DNA of 64,000 bases from an uncultured Halomonas sp. (GCF_947501415.1 NZ_CANMVL010000011.1:186001-250000), one strand, 5' to 3'. Positions 18,648-28,673 are shown, numbered from the stretch's first letter. Program-made: numbers and translations. Notes: generated by a model not told the origin, from the letters alone.

Positions 18648-19292
18648 TCAGGGCCGTACCAGTCGGATATCGCTTGCGATGGCATCGAGTGGCACGTCCC
18701 ACGAGGCCACCGGCAGCGAGTCGACCCGCTGACAGTCATGGGCCAGGCCAATCAGCCGCGGTCGTGGCCCCGGTCGGCGACTAAAGGCCAGGGTGCGATC
18801 ATAGAAGCCACCCCCCATGCCCATGCGCTGGCCGGCAACATCGAAGCCCACCAGTGGCAACAGGATCAGGTCGAGGGCCCAGGCGGCCATTCGCCGCGCA
18901 TGATGTGCCCCATGACGAGTGGCGGGCTCGGCAATGCCAAAGCGATTGCGGACCATGGGTGTGTTCGCATGGTAATGCACGAACCAAAGCCGGTTGTGTG
19001 AGAGGGGCTTGAGTACCGGCAGGTAGACACGAGCGCCACGCTGCCGCAGCCAGCCGATCAGCGGAGTGGGGTCGATCTCGCCGTCGTTGGGCAGGTAGAG
19101 CGCCACGCGGCGGGCACGCTGCACTTCGGGCAGGTGTCGCAGCCGGCGACATAGGCGTTCGCTGGCCAGTCGGCGCTGCTCGGCGCTCAGGGCGCGGCGG
19201 CGACGACGCAGCTGTTGACGCAGCTCACGACGCGAGCCGTTGAAGCTGGTCAAGGAAAGAGGTGCGGCGGGTGTCGGCATGAGATGGGTCAT
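18648..19292 (-). CDS. fau: 5-formyltetrahydrofolate cyclo-ligase
   Basis: Fau (YgfA) converts 5-formyl-THF to 5,10-methenyl-THF using ATP. Landmarks are RRELRQQLRRRRRALS near the amino terminus, VALYLPNDGEIDPTPL, and LDLILLPLVGFDVAGQRMG followed by MGGGFYDRTL, the nucleotide-binding end. It is 214 residues. A second in-frame ATG lies at 19280. It follows ssrS on the same strand, the conserved gammaproteobacterial order zapA-ssrS-fau. Cotranscription with 6S RNA, as known in E. coli, is likely here too. Confidence 0.92.
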   Translation of the reverse strand: MTHLMPTPAAPLSLTSFNGSRRELRQQLRRRRRALSAEQRRLASERLCRRLRHLPEVQRARRVALYLPNDGEIDPTPLIGWLRQRGARVYLPVLKPLSHNRLWFVHYHANTPMVRNRFGIAEPATRHGAHHARRMAAWALDLILLPLVGFDVAGQRMGMGGGFYDRTLAFSRRPGPRPRLIGLAHDCQRVDSLPVASWDVPLDAIASDIRLVRP

Positions 19293-19301
19293 GTTGACGA
19301 G

Positions 19302-19483
19302 GTTCCCCAGAGTGCCGCTGTCGTTCTGGCCCTTGAACCCATTGGTTCAAGGTGGGTGGCCGCAGCCGAACCGTCAGGCTTTCCGACGCACGGACATGCA
19401 CACGGGTCCGGCTAGCATTTGGCCCCCTGGGTACTGCGCATAGGCTCGAGGGACGATAACGACTGGCAAACACCCCAGGGAAC
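19302..19483 (-). ncRNA. ssrS: 6S RNA
   Basis: 6S RNA binds sigma-70 RNA polymerase holoenzyme and down-regulates it in stationary phase. The locus lies between zapA and fau, where ssrS sits throughout gammaproteobacteria. The 5' end (near 19483) and 3' end (near 19302) form a closing helix of about 13 bp including G-U pairs. The 3' part contains the conserved block ACCTTGAACC...GGTTCAAGG. The central part contains a GCATGTCCGTGCGTCGGAAAG-like stretch matching the known bubble region. TAGGAT about 7 nt upstream is a plausible -10. Ends are estimated from pairing, to within a few bases. Confidence 0.9.
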
Positions 19484-19538
19484 AACCTCATCCTACCAGA
19501 GCCGGTGGGGAGCGGCCAATGGATTCCCGATGCGGGGT

Positions 19539-19838
19539 TTAACGCGGTTTAGTGTTGGTCAGGGCGCGCTCCAGGCGTTCGCTCAGGGCATCCAGGCTGC
19601 GCTCCCCTTCACGCTGATTCTCCAGCGCCTCCAGCAGCTCATGGGTGATGTTGAGTGCCGCCATGACGGCGATGCGCTCGTTGCCCAGCAGGTTGTTCTG
19701 GGAGTGGATGCCGGTCATCGCGCGATCCAAATAGCGGGCCGCACGCTCCAGCTTGGCTTCTTCCTCGGGGGGGCAGGCAATGACGTAGCTACGTCCCAGG
19801 AGGGTAATTTCGGCGGTCGGCCGTGTCGCATCACTCAT
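19539..19838 (-). CDS. zapA: Cell division protein ZapA
   Basis: ZapA binds FtsZ and bundles protofilaments at mid-cell. The 99-residue protein shows the family head AEITLLGRSYVIACPPEEEAKL and the motif NERIAVMAALNITHELLE, followed by a coiled-coil tail (ENQREGERSLDALSERLERAL). Length and order match YgfE/ZapA. It is upstream of ssrS on the same strand and divergent from ygfB. Confidence 0.93.
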   Translation of the reverse strand: MSDATRPTAEITLLGRSYVIACPPEEEAKLERAARYLDRAMTGIHSQNNLLGNERIAVMAALNITHELLEALENQREGERSLDALSERLERALTNTKPR

Positions 19839-20015
19839 CGGGGGGCTCCGGCTCGGCCCCGCAGGTCACGCTGGCCGCGCGCCCCTGGGGGTCGATGCGT
19901 TAACATCCAGTCAGTACCGCATGGCCCGTCACTATAAGAGAGCCCTTCTCGAAGGGTCAACGCACGGTGCCGATTACGGACCCTCTTCTGCCCACCCCGC
20001 CACCATGGAGCTCCC

Positions 20016-20594
20016 ATGTCACTGATCGATGAACGTCAGGATTTCTCCACTATCGCCGACCTGTTCCTGCTTCACGGCAGCATGCAGTCGCCGGCCTTCA
20101 GCGACGGACGACTGTGCGCCCGACTTGCCATGCACGATATCGACCCCGCCGTCTGGCTGGAGGAGGTGTGTGAGGTGCTTGGCGTCGAGCAGCCGCGTGA
20201 CGAGCCAACCGCGGAGCGCTTCCTGGCCTGGCGACGCCAGACCCTGGAGGCTCTCTCGGGCAACGAGCTCGGTTATGAGCCACTGCTGCCCGATGAGCTC
20301 TTCTCCCTGGCCGAGCGCGCCCGTGGACTCAAGGAGTGGACCCAGGGCTTTCTGGAGGTCGTCCAGGATGCCGGGGAGGAGCCGCGCGAGAGATGGTCCA
20401 CGGCGCTACGCGAGGCGCTGGAGGACCTGGAGGGGATCGCCGCCATGCCGGCCGACCTCGAGGAGAGTGCCGAAAACGAGAATGATCTCTTTGCCCTGGT
20501 GGAGCATGTCCGCATGGCCGCCATGCTGCTCTACACCGAGCAGCACCCGGGCAAGCCTCAGGTCGAGGATGCCGAATCCACCACGCGTCACTGA
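20016..20594 (+). CDS. ygfB: UPF0149 family protein YgfB
   Basis: A conserved 192-residue protein of the YgfB/UPF0149 family. It is helical and acidic, with the typical WTQGFLEVV and ENDLFALVEHVRMAAMLLY segments. In Pseudomonas aeruginosa YgfB has been linked to regulation of beta-lactam resistance; a general role is not settled. Shine-Dalgarno GGAG precedes the ATG. It heads the ygfB-pepP-ubiH-ubiI operon. Confidence 0.9.
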   Translation: MSLIDERQDFSTIADLFLLHGSMQSPAFSDGRLCARLAMHDIDPAVWLEEVCEVLGVEQPRDEPTAERFLAWRRQTLEALSGNELGYEPLLPDELFSLAERARGLKEWTQGFLEVVQDAGEEPRERWSTALREALEDLEGIAAMPADLEESAENENDLFALVEHVRMAAMLLYTEQHPGKPQVEDAESTTRH

Positions 20595-20621
20595 TAACGC
20601 GATCGCTGCCAAGGAGCTTCC

Positions 20622-21971
20622 ATGTTGTCTGAGACGTTGCCCGAGACCCTGTTGCGCCCGGCACCCATTGCCAACGCCGAGTATCGTCAGCGCCGCCAGG
20701 CGCTGATGGCGGCACTGCCTGGCGATGCCGCCGTGCTGCTGCCTGGTGCCTCTCTGGTTACTCGCTCGCGTGACAGTGAGTTCCCCTTTCGCCAGGACAG
20801 CGACTTCCATTATCTCACCGGCTTCCCCGAGCCCGACGCCCTGCTGCTGTTGCTGCCGGGGCGTGCCGAAGGGGAGAGCGTGCTGTTCTGCCAGGATCGC
20901 GACTCGGCGCTGGAGGCCTGGACCGGTATCCGTCTGGGGGCCGAGGGAGCCATTCGCGAGCATGGTGTCGACCAGGCCTTCGAGAATGCCGAGCGCACCG
21001 AGCGCCTGGCGGCACTGCTCGATGGGCGGCGTACGCTCTATCTGGCGCTGGACAGCGCTGAGGCGCGGGGGCTGGCCGAGGAGGTTCGCGCGGACCTGGT
21101 GGCTCGCCAGCGCCAGGGGGTGTGTCCTCCCCAGGCCATTGCCGATGTGACCCCGTTGCTTCACGAGGCGCGTCTGATCAAGAGTCAGGCGGAGCTTGCC
21201 CTGCTGGGTCATGCCGCCGAGATCTCGGCGCGTGGCCATCTGCGCGCCATGCGTGCGGTGCGTCCTGGGATGGCAGAGTATCAGCTGCAGGCGGAGCTGG
21301 AGCACGAGTTCCGCTGGCAGGGGGGTAGTGGTCCGGCCTATGCCACCATCGTCGGTGGTGGCGCCAATGCCTGTGTGCTGCACTACATCGAGAATCGCGC
21401 CCCCCTCGAGGAGGGCGACCTGGTATTGATCGATGCCGGCGCCGAGTTCGACCTCTATGCCGGTGACATCACCCGCACCTTCCCGGTCAATGGCCGCTTC
21501 AGTGACCCCCAGCGGGCCCTCTATGAGGTAGTGCTCGAGGCTCAGGAGCGCGCGGTGGACGCGGTGCGCCCCGGCACGACCCTGGCGGCGATTCATGCCG
21601 AGGTGGTGCGCGGGCTTACCGCCGGCCTGATCCGGCTGGGGCTACTCGAGGGCAGTGTTCAGGCGCGTATCGACGATCAGAGCTACCGGCGCTTCTACCT
21701 CCACTCCACCTCGCACTGGCTGGGTCTCGATGTCCACGATGTGGGTGCCTACCGTCGTGATGGTCAGCCCCGGCCGCTGGTGCCGGGCATGGTACTCACC
21801 GTGGAGCCGGGGCTCTACGTGCCCGATGACGATGACATTCCCGAAGCCTTCCGCGGCATTGGCATCCGTATCGAGGATGATGTCGCGGTGACCGACGAAG
21901 GACATCGGGTGTTGACCGCTTCCGTGCCCAAGTCAGTTGCGGATATAGAGGCACTGATGGCTGAAAAGTGA
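20622..21971 (+). CDS. pepP: Xaa-Pro aminopeptidase P
   Basis: A cytoplasmic dimanganese M24B peptidase that removes amino-terminal residues before proline. Residues 1 to about 175 form the creatinase-like amino-terminal domain (FPFRQDSDFHYLTGFPEPDA). The catalytic pita-bread domain follows, with metal ligands in VLIDAGAEFDLYAGDITRTF (two Asp), HSTSHWLGLDVHDVG (His) and TVEPGLYVP and GIRIEDDV (two Glu). Its 449 residues are normal. AAGGAG precedes the ATG. The place between ygfB and ubiH is the standard order. Confidence 0.95.
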   Translation: MLSETLPETLLRPAPIANAEYRQRRQALMAALPGDAAVLLPGASLVTRSRDSEFPFRQDSDFHYLTGFPEPDALLLLLPGRAEGESVLFCQDRDSALEAWTGIRLGAEGAIREHGVDQAFENAERTERLAALLDGRRTLYLALDSAEARGLAEEVRADLVARQRQGVCPPQAIADVTPLLHEARLIKSQAELALLGHAAEISARGHLRAMRAVRPGMAEYQLQAELEHEFRWQGGSGPAYATIVGGGANACVLHYIENRAPLEEGDLVLIDAGAEFDLYAGDITRTFPVNGRFSDPQRALYEVVLEAQERAVDAVRPGTTLAAIHAEVVRGLTAGLIRLGLLEGSVQARIDDQSYRRFYLHSTSHWLGLDVHDVGAYRRDGQPRPLVPGMVLTVEPGLYVPDDDDIPEAFRGIGIRIEDDVAVTDEGHRVLTASVPKSVADIEALMAEK

Positions 21972-22040
21972 GCGCGCCAAGTTTATCGTTTTTGATGGTT
22001 ATGTAATTTACATTATGAGTCATTGGTCTGAGGTGGCGCG

Positions 22041-23264
22041 ATGAGTTCCGAAGTGACACTCCCGACAACAGAAGTGGTGGATATTGCCATCGTGGGTGGC
22101 GGTCTGGTGGGTGCCAGCCTGGCCTGTGCGTTGATGCCGCTGATCGAGGAGCACGGTCTCTCGGTTGCGATGATCGAGGCGTCGCCCATCCTCGACCTGG
22201 CCGCGGCACCCTGGCAGCCCAGCTTCGATGCCCGTGCCAGTGCGATCTCCCTCGGCACCGCTCTGCACTTCACCGAGATGGGGGTATGGCAGACGATAGC
22301 CGAGCAGGCCACCGCCATTCGCCGCATCCATGTCAGCGAACGAGGCCACTTCGGGGCCACCCGCCTCGATGCACGAGAGCTGGGGGTCGAGGCGCTGGGT
22401 CATGTGGTGCCCAACGCCTGGCTGGGTCGCGTCCTGCATCAGCATCTCACCGGACTGCCGTTGGCCTGGCACTGCCCGGATCGCGTCGAGACGATCGAGC
22501 CGACGGCCGAGGGCTACCACCTGGGGCTAGCCTCCGGCACCAATCTGCAGGCGGGACTCACGGTGCTGGCCGATGGCGGGCGCTCGGGCCTCAAGGAGCG
22601 CCTGGGGATCGCAAGCGACGTGCGCTCCTATGAACAGGTGGCGTTGATCGCCAGTGTCGAGATGAGCCGGTTTCATCAGGGTGTCGCCTGGGAGCGCTTT
22701 ACGCGCGAAGGGCCCATTGCCCTGCTGCCGCTCCAGGGCCAGACCATGGAGCTGGTGTGGACCCACGCCGCGGGAGACGAGCGGCGCCGCCTGAACCTGT
22801 CGGAGGGGGACTTCCTGGCAGAACTGCAGACGGCCTTCGGTGACCGGGGGGGGCGCTTTAGACGTGTGGGCAGCCGTCATGCCTATCCACTTAGCCTGGT
22901 GACCGCGCGCGAGACCACGCGGCCCGGACTGGCAGTGATGGGGAATGCGGCCCATTCCCTGCATCCTGTGGCCGGTCAGGGCTTTAACCTGGCACTGCGT
23001 GGGGTGATGGATCTGGTGGCGTCGCTGGAGGCGGGGTTGGCGCACGGTCACTCGGCCGGTGATACCGAGGTGCTGGAGGCATTCGAGGCCCGTCGCGCTG
23101 GCGACCGCCACAGCGTGACCCGCTTCAGTGACGGTCTGATACGGTTGTTCGGCATCGACAGCCGGTTGCTGGGTCATGCCCGTGCCGCCGGTCTGGTCGG
23201 TCTCAACCTCGCCGGTCCCCTGAGGCGTGCGCTGGCTCGCCGCGCCATGGGACTGGAGCGATGA
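22041..23264 (+). CDS. ubiH: 2-polyprenyl-6-methoxyphenol hydroxylase UbiH
   Basis: A FAD monooxygenase of ubiquinone synthesis that hydroxylates the polyprenylated ring. It shows the dinucleotide motif VDIAIVGGGLVGASLAC at residues 13-30 and the family GNAAHSLHPVAGQGFNLALR block near residue 300, which binds the FAD ribose. Its 407 residues are typical. The stop overlaps the next start (ATGA), so the two hydroxylases are coupled. The exact ring position is assigned by operon position and family resemblance. Confidence 0.9.
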   Translation: MSSEVTLPTTEVVDIAIVGGGLVGASLACALMPLIEEHGLSVAMIEASPILDLAAAPWQPSFDARASAISLGTALHFTEMGVWQTIAEQATAIRRIHVSERGHFGATRLDARELGVEALGHVVPNAWLGRVLHQHLTGLPLAWHCPDRVETIEPTAEGYHLGLASGTNLQAGLTVLADGGRSGLKERLGIASDVRSYEQVALIASVEMSRFHQGVAWERFTREGPIALLPLQGQTMELVWTHAAGDERRRLNLSEGDFLAELQTAFGDRGGRFRRVGSRHAYPLSLVTARETTRPGLAVMGNAAHSLHPVAGQGFNLALRGVMDLVASLEAGLAHGHSAGDTEVLEAFEARRAGDRHSVTRFSDGLIRLFGIDSRLLGHARAAGLVGLNLAGPLRRALARRAMGLER

Positions 23265-24571
23265 GTCGCGCCGACGAGGAATGTGAAGAGTCGAGAAGAG
23301 GCGAAAGCATGAGTGTCACGGGAGATGGGGTAGTGAGTCGCTCGGCCGATGACCGCCATGAGGTGGTGATCGTCGGCGGAGGCATGGTGGGGGCCGCCCT
23401 GGCGGTGCTGCTCGGCGAGGCTGGGGTCGAGGTGGCACTGGTGGATGCCAGGCCCGCGCTGCTGGATGCCGACACCGTGGGGCGGGGGCAACCGGCGCGC
23501 CGGGTCAGCGCGCTGACACCGGTCTCGCAGCGGCTGCTGGAGGGGGTGGGCGCCTGGGCATGGATGGCGTCACGACGCATCAGCCCCTACCGCTATATGC
23601 AGGTCTGGGACGCCGAAGGGAGCGGTGAGGTCAACTTCTCCGCGGATCAGGCCGGCATGCCGGTGCTCGGGCATATCGTCGAGAACGATGTCACCCTGGC
23701 GGCGCTGGAGCGACGGCTGGAGGCGCTGCCCTCGGTACGCCTCTGCCTGGGCGCACGGGTCGAGGGGCTGGAAGGCGGTGGCGAGGGGCGGTGTATCGTG
23801 CTGGCCGATGGTCGCCGGCTGAGCGCTCCCCTGGTGGTGGCCGCGGATGGTGTCCGCTCGCCGCTACGTGACATGGCGGGCATTGCGCTCAATGAGCGTG
23901 AAACCGGACATGTCGGCCTGGTGACCACGGTGCGTGTCGAGAGGCCCCACGGCGAGGTGGCGCGGCAGACCTTCCTGCCGACGGGGCCACTGGCCTTCCT
24001 GCCCCTGGCGGTAGAGGAGCGGGAGCATCACTGCTCCATCGTATGGTCTACCTCTCCCGCCGAGGCCGAACGCCTGGCGGGGCTCCCGCGTGAAGACCTG
24101 GGGGAAGCGCTGGCGGCGGCTATTGATCATCGGCTGGGCGCGGTAACGGTGCTCGACGAGGCGACCGGTTTCCCGCTGGTACAGCGCCATGCCAAGCGCT
24201 ATACCCTGCCCGGTTTTGCCCTTGTAGGTGATGCCGCCCATGGCATTCACCCCCTGGCCGGCCAGGGGGTCAACCTCGGCCTGATGGATGCCGCGGTGCT
24301 GGCCGAGGAGCTGCTGGCGGCTCGTCGACGAGGCATGCGGCTGGGGGACGAGCGGACACTGGCGCGCTATGCCCGTCGGCGGCGCGGTGATAACGCCGGC
24401 ATGCTGGCGCTGATGGATGGCTTCCGACTGCTGTTCGGGGCACGCCATCCGGCGCTGACCCTGGGGCGCAATCTGGGGATGGGCGGTGTGGACCGCCTCG
24501 TTCCGCTCAAGCGGTTGTTGCTGCAGCAGGCCACCGGCCAGCGTGGTCGCCTGCCTGTCAGCTGCCGCTGA
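23261..24571 (+). CDS. ubiI: UbiI-type ubiquinone biosynthesis hydroxylase
   Basis: The paralogous FAD monooxygenase (VisC/UbiI) of ubiquinone synthesis. FAD-binding motif HEVVIVGGGMVGAALAVLL and ALVGDAAHGIHPLAGQGVNL are present. The start is ambiguous: ATG 23261 overlaps the ubiH stop but codes a poorly conserved charged leader. ATG 23309 has a better Shine-Dalgarno (AGAGGCG) and would give 420 residues. The longer form is listed. It is the last gene of the operon and converges on ctpA. Confidence 0.88.
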   Translation: MSRADEECEESRRGESMSVTGDGVVSRSADDRHEVVIVGGGMVGAALAVLLGEAGVEVALVDARPALLDADTVGRGQPARRVSALTPVSQRLLEGVGAWAWMASRRISPYRYMQVWDAEGSGEVNFSADQAGMPVLGHIVENDVTLAALERRLEALPSVRLCLGARVEGLEGGGEGRCIVLADGRRLSAPLVVAADGVRSPLRDMAGIALNERETGHVGLVTTVRVERPHGEVARQTFLPTGPLAFLPLAVEEREHHCSIVWSTSPAEAERLAGLPREDLGEALAAAIDHRLGAVTVLDEATGFPLVQRHAKRYTLPGFALVGDAAHGIHPLAGQGVNLGLMDAAVLAEELLAARRRGMRLGDERTLARYARRRRGDNAGMLALMDGFRLLFGARHPALTLGRNLGMGGVDRLVPLKRLLLQQATGQRGRLPVSCR

Positions 24572-24581
24572 ACCGCCTGGC

Positions 24582-25886
24582 TCAGCGATTGCGCTGGCGG
24601 ACCACATCGAGGGCCTTGAGCAGATTGAGGGCCTCACTGAGCTGGTAATCCTCGCGTAGCCGCTCGCTCTGCTCGGTCCTCTCTCGCGGGGCCCCCTGTG
24701 CGCCGAGATGGCCTTCCAGATCGGCCTCGCGAACACCCCGGCCATTCTCGGTGACCTCCACGCGTCCGCGCACCACCCTGACGTCGGGTTCGATGCCCTT
24801 GGCCTGGATGGAGCGTCCACCGGGTGTGAAGTAGAGCGCGGTGGTGAGCTTGAGCCCCTCGCCGTTGCCCAGCGGCATGATCTGCTGGACCGAGCCCTTG
24901 CCGAAGCTCTCGGTGCCCATCACCACGCCACGCTTCTGGTCCTGAAGGGCGCCGGCAACGATCTCCGCCGCCGAGGCGCTGCCGCCGTTGATCAGCACCA
25001 CCAGCGGAATATCGGGAGCCGCCGTTGTGGCATTTGCCGAGAAGCGCATTTCGGTATCCGGCAGACGCCCCTCGGTGTAGACGATCAGCCCCTCTTCCAA
25101 GAAGGCGTCGGCCACCGCGACGGCGGCCTGCAGGACCCCGCCGGGGTTGTTGCGCAGGTCGAGTACCAGCCCGTCCAGTTCTCCGTCGCGCGCCAGCTGG
25201 CGGATGTGTTCGCTCACCTGCTCGCCGGTACGGGTCTGGAACTGGCTGATGCGTAGATAGCCGAAGCCAGGGGTCAGCAGCTCGCTCTTCACACTCTCGG
25301 TGCGGATATTCTCGCGTGTCAACGGGATGCGGCGTGGCGAGCTTTCACCCTGACGCAGGATGGTCAGCTCGATCTCGCTGCCCGGATCACCGCGCATCAG
25401 CTCGACCGCCTCCTGTAGCGACAGACCCTCGGTAGGCGTGTCGTCGATGCGCAGGATCTGGTCGCGTGCCTGCAGGCCGGCCCGCGAGGCGGGGGTGTCG
25501 TCGATGGGCGTGATCACCGTCAGCTGGCCATCCTCCATGCCCACCTCGATACCGATACCGCCGAACTCCCCTTGGGTCGACTCGCGCAGGCTCTGGAAGG
25601 CCTCGCGATCGAGATAGGAGGAGTGTGGGTCGAGTTCGCTGAGCATGCCACGCATGGCGTTGCGCAGCAGGCTGGCGTCATCGACCTCCTCCACATAGGC
25701 GCGCTTGATGCGCTCGAACACCTCGGCGAAGGTCTGGATCTCGGCGATCGGCAGCTCATCATCGGCGACCTGGGCGGTCGCTGTCAGCGGTAGCGTCAGC
25801 AGGGCCAGGGGCAGCAGCCCGGCCAGCAGGCGTCGAGGCGAGCAGGAGCGAGAGAGCCTGCCCGGCAGGGAAAGCGCTGGGGTCAT
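24582..25886 (-). CDS. Carboxy-terminal processing protease (S41A, CtpA-like)
   Basis: A periplasmic tail-specific protease of 434 residues. Residues 18-39 are a signal peptide ending TATA-QVA. A PDZ domain spans about 110-185 (GGIGIEVGMEDG...). The S41 catalytic domain carries GGSASAAEIVAGALQD (predicted nucleophile Ser305) and SFGKGSVQQ (Lys330), the 25-residue spacing expected for the Ser-Lys dyad. Relatives degrade peptidoglycan hydrolases. Here it lies 70 nt downstream of envC, an activator of such hydrolases, and on the same strand. Confidence 0.93.
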   Translation of the reverse strand: MTPALSLPGRLSRSCSPRRLLAGLLPLALLTLPLTATAQVADDELPIAEIQTFAEVFERIKRAYVEEVDDASLLRNAMRGMLSELDPHSSYLDREAFQSLRESTQGEFGGIGIEVGMEDGQLTVITPIDDTPASRAGLQARDQILRIDDTPTEGLSLQEAVELMRGDPGSEIELTILRQGESSPRRIPLTRENIRTESVKSELLTPGFGYLRISQFQTRTGEQVSEHIRQLARDGELDGLVLDLRNNPGGVLQAAVAVADAFLEEGLIVYTEGRLPDTEMRFSANATTAAPDIPLVVLINGGSASAAEIVAGALQDQKRGVVMGTESFGKGSVQQIMPLGNGEGLKLTTALYFTPGGRSIQAKGIEPDVRVVRGRVEVTENGRGVREADLEGHLGAQGAPRERTEQSERLREDYQLSEALNLLKALDVVRQRNR

Positions 25887-25956
25887 GCGAACTCCGCTGT
25901 TCCGGAACGGTGAGCGACCAGCATAGCCCGCCGCTGGCCTGCATGGAAAGCGGCGT

Positions 25957-27099
25957 TCAGCGGCGGGCGATCCATGTCTGGGGGTCGATGGGGGTGCCGG
26001 CGCGACGCACCTCGAAATAGAGAGCCGGGCGGCGTTGGCCGCCGCTCCTGCCCACGGCGCCGATCGTCTCGCCTCGCGAGACCGGGCGGCCGACCTGGGC
26101 GGTAAAGTGCTGCAGGTGGGCGTGTAGCGTCATCACACCGTCGCCGTGGTCGACGATCAGCAGGTTGCCGAAGCCGCGCAGCCAGTCGGCGAAGACCACC
26201 CGGCCTGCATGCACGGCGCCTACCGGGCTGCCTTCGGCGGCCAGAATCAGAATGCCGTTGCGATGGACGGCGTCGCCGACACCGAAGCGCGAGGCGATGT
26301 TGCCCTGGACCGGCCAGGGGAGCTCACCGCGGGTTCGGTCGATGGCGGTGGAGGGGGGCGGGCGCTGCAGGCGGGCCAGCTGCTCCTGAACGTCGCGCAG
26401 TACCTGCTCGGCGCGCTCGCGATCCTGCTCCAGGGAGGCGAGCCGGGCGGCTTCGCCGCTGTGGCGGCTCTCCAGCTCCGCAACCAGGTTCGAGCGTTCG
26501 TGCATCTGTTCGGCCAGCTCGGCGCTCTGGGCGGCCAGCTCGGCGGCGAGGGCGTCGAGGCGGTCACCGCGGGTTTCGAGTTTGCCTCGGGTCTCGGCCA
26601 GGGCCGCGTCGAGGCGTGTGAGCTCGTCGAGACGGGCGCGCCGGGCGCGGGCCAGATGGTTCAGGTAGTGCTGCAGCCGATCCAGTCGTGCCGGATCGTC
26701 CTGGTTGAGCAGCAGCTTCAGCTGGGGCGAATGGCCCAGGCGATAGAGTGCATCGAGTTGGGCATTGATGGCCTCGAGCTGGGCGCTCCGCTCGGCGTCG
26801 AGTTCATCGCGGCGCGAATGCAGGGTTTCCATCTCGGTGCCCAGCCCGCGTCGCTCGGCCTGGAGCTCATCGAGGCGACGATGGGTGGAGGCCAACGAGG
26901 TCTCGATCTCCTCCAGCTGGCGAGCCGCCGCGTCGCGCGCCTGGCGGGTGGATGCCAGGCGCCGATCGGCCTCCTCGATGGCCTCGCCGATGGCATCGAG
27001 ACGCTCCTGTACCGCCTCCTCGCTGGGCTGGGCCGCCAGCGGCCCAGCCAGGAGCAGCGTCAGCAGCAGAATGACTGGGAAGGTGGCGTTCCTGAACAT
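25957..27099 (-). CDS. envC: Murein hydrolase activator EnvC
   Basis: A periplasmic protein recruited to the divisome that activates amidases for septal peptidoglycan splitting. It has a signal peptide (residues 1-22, ending PLAAQ), a coiled coil over about 25-245 rich in Glu, Arg, Leu and Ala, and a carboxy-terminal LytM/M23-like domain. The LytM domain lacks the full zinc set expected of an active endopeptidase, as in EnvC. The start at 27099 begins the signal peptide; longer frames extend into gpmI. It lies 8 nt after gpmI. Confidence 0.9.
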   Translation of the reverse strand: MFRNATFPVILLLTLLLAGPLAAQPSEEAVQERLDAIGEAIEEADRRLASTRQARDAAARQLEEIETSLASTHRRLDELQAERRGLGTEMETLHSRRDELDAERSAQLEAINAQLDALYRLGHSPQLKLLLNQDDPARLDRLQHYLNHLARARRARLDELTRLDAALAETRGKLETRGDRLDALAAELAAQSAELAEQMHERSNLVAELESRHSGEAARLASLEQDRERAEQVLRDVQEQLARLQRPPPSTAIDRTRGELPWPVQGNIASRFGVGDAVHRNGILILAAEGSPVGAVHAGRVVFADWLRGFGNLLIVDHGDGVMTLHAHLQHFTAQVGRPVSRGETIGAVGRSGGQRRPALYFEVRRAGTPIDPQTWIARR

Positions 27100-27107
27100 C
27101 CTGCCGC

Positions 27108-28673
27108 TCAGTCGAGCTCGAGCAGGGCGCGTCCACTCATCTCCTCGGGGGCCGGCTGTTCCATCATCGCCAGCAGGGTCGGGGCGATATCGCACAGGCT
27201 GCCGTCGTCGTGGAATCGAGCCTGGCGTTCGCCGACATAGATCAGCGGCACCTGGAAGGTGGTATGGGCGGTCTGGGGAGCGCCGGTCTCGGGATTGATC
27301 ATCTGTTCGGCGTTACCGTGGTCGGCGGTGACCAGGCAGGCACCGCCGGCGCGCTGGATTGCCTCCACCACACGGCCTACACAGCCATCGACGGTCTCGA
27401 TGGCCTTGACCGCGGCATCGAAGTCACCGGTGTGGCCGACCATGTCGCCATTGGCGTAGTTGCAGACGATCAGGTCGAAGCGGCCGGAGTCGATCGCTTC
27501 CACCAGGCGATCGGTGACCTCGTGGGCGCTCATCTCGGGCTTCTCGTCATAGGTCTTCACGTCCCGGGGAGAGGGCACCAGGATACGCTCCTCGCCACGG
27601 TACTCGGCTTCGCGACCGCCGGAGAAGAAGAAGGTGACGTGGGGGTACTTCTCGGTCTCGGCGATGCGCAGCTGGGTCAGGCCACGCCTCTCGATCACCT
27701 CACCCAGGGTGTTGTGAAGATCCACCGGCGGGAAGGCCGCTGGCGCGGGGATATCGGCGGCGTAGCGGGTCAGGGTCACCAGGCCCTCGGCGGCGAGTCG
27801 CGGGTGTACACGGCGGTCGAAGCCCTCGAAGCTCTCGTCGACGAAGGCCCGGGTCAGCTCCCGGGCGCGGTCGGCACGGAAGTTCATGAACAGGGCGGCA
27901 TCGCCCGTCTCGAGGGTGACCGCTTCACCGGCCGGGCGTACGCTGGTGGCGGCCACGAACTCGTCGGTCTCGCCGCGCTCGTAGGCGGCGTGCAGGCCCG
28001 CCTCGGCGCTGGCGACGACATGCTCGCCTTCGCCCTCGGTGAGCAGGCGGTAGGCCTTTTCTACGCGCTCCCAGCGGTTGTCACGATCCATGGCGAAGTA
28101 GCGGCCGATGATCGAGGCCACGAAGCCATTGTCGGCGCCGACCAGCTCGGCGAGACGCGCATTGGCGCGCTCGATGGAGGCCAAGGCGCTCTGAGGCGGC
28201 ATGTCGCGGCCATCCAGGAAGGCGTGCACGAAGATGCGTGTGGCGCCGCGACGAGCCGCCAGCTCGGCGGCGGCGAGGATATGCTCCTCGTGGCTATGTA
28301 CGCCACCCGGCGAGAGCAGGCCCAGCAGGTGGACCGCACGCCCCGCGGCCACGGCCGCGTCGATGGGCGCGGTGAGGACCTCGATGGTATCCAGATCGCC
28401 CTCCTCGATGGCCTTGGTGATGCGCGTGAAATCCTGGTAGACGACCCGGCCCGCGCCGAGATTCATGTGGCCCACCTCGGAGTTGCCCATCTGGCCATCG
28501 GGGAGTCCGACATGGCGGCCATCGGTATGGATCAGGGTGTGGGGGTGCTCGGCCCAAAGGCGGTCCATGACCGGGGTGTCGGCGGCTTCCACGGCATTGT
28601 TGGCCGGGTCGGGATTGTGGCCGTAGCCGTCGAGGATGATCAGGGCGACGGGGCGCGGGGCGTTGGCGGTCAT
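27108..28673 (-). CDS. gpmI: 2,3-bisphosphoglycerate-independent phosphoglycerate mutase
   Basis: A manganese-dependent glycolytic enzyme interconverting 3- and 2-phosphoglycerate. Metal and nucleophile sites are clear: [10 protein letters not shown] (Asp15), [12 protein letters not shown] (Ser65, the phosphorylated residue), [14 protein letters not shown] and [11 protein letters not shown]. Its 521 residues compare with 514 in E. coli. The ATG at 28673 has GAGGACA upstream. gpmI-envC-ctpA form one operon, a common gammaproteobacterial order. Confidence 0.96.
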   Translation of the reverse strand: MTANAPRPVALIILDGYGHNPDPANNAVEAADTPVMDRLWAEHPHTLIHTDGRHVGLPDGQMGNSEVGHMNLGAGRVVYQDFTRITKAIEEGDLDTIEVLTAPIDAAVAAGRAVHLLGLLSPGGVHSHEEHILAAAELAARRGATRIFVHAFLDGRDMPPQSALASIERANARLAELVGADNGFVASIIGRYFAMDRDNRWERVEKAYRLLTEGEGEHVVASAEAGLHAAYERGETDEFVAATSVRPAGEAVTLETGDAALFMNFRADRARELTRAFVDESFEGFDRRVHPRLAAEGLVTLTRYAADIPAPAAFPPVDLHNTLGEVIERRGLTQLRIAETEKYPHVTFFFSGGREAEYRGEERILVPSPRDVKTYDEKPEMSAHEVTDRLVEAIDSGRFDLIVCNYANGDMVGHTGDFDAAVKAIETVDGCVGRVVEAIQRAGGACLVTADHGNAEQMINPETGAPQTAHTTFQVPLIYVGERQARFHDDGSLCDIAPTLLAMMEQPAPEEMSGRALLELD

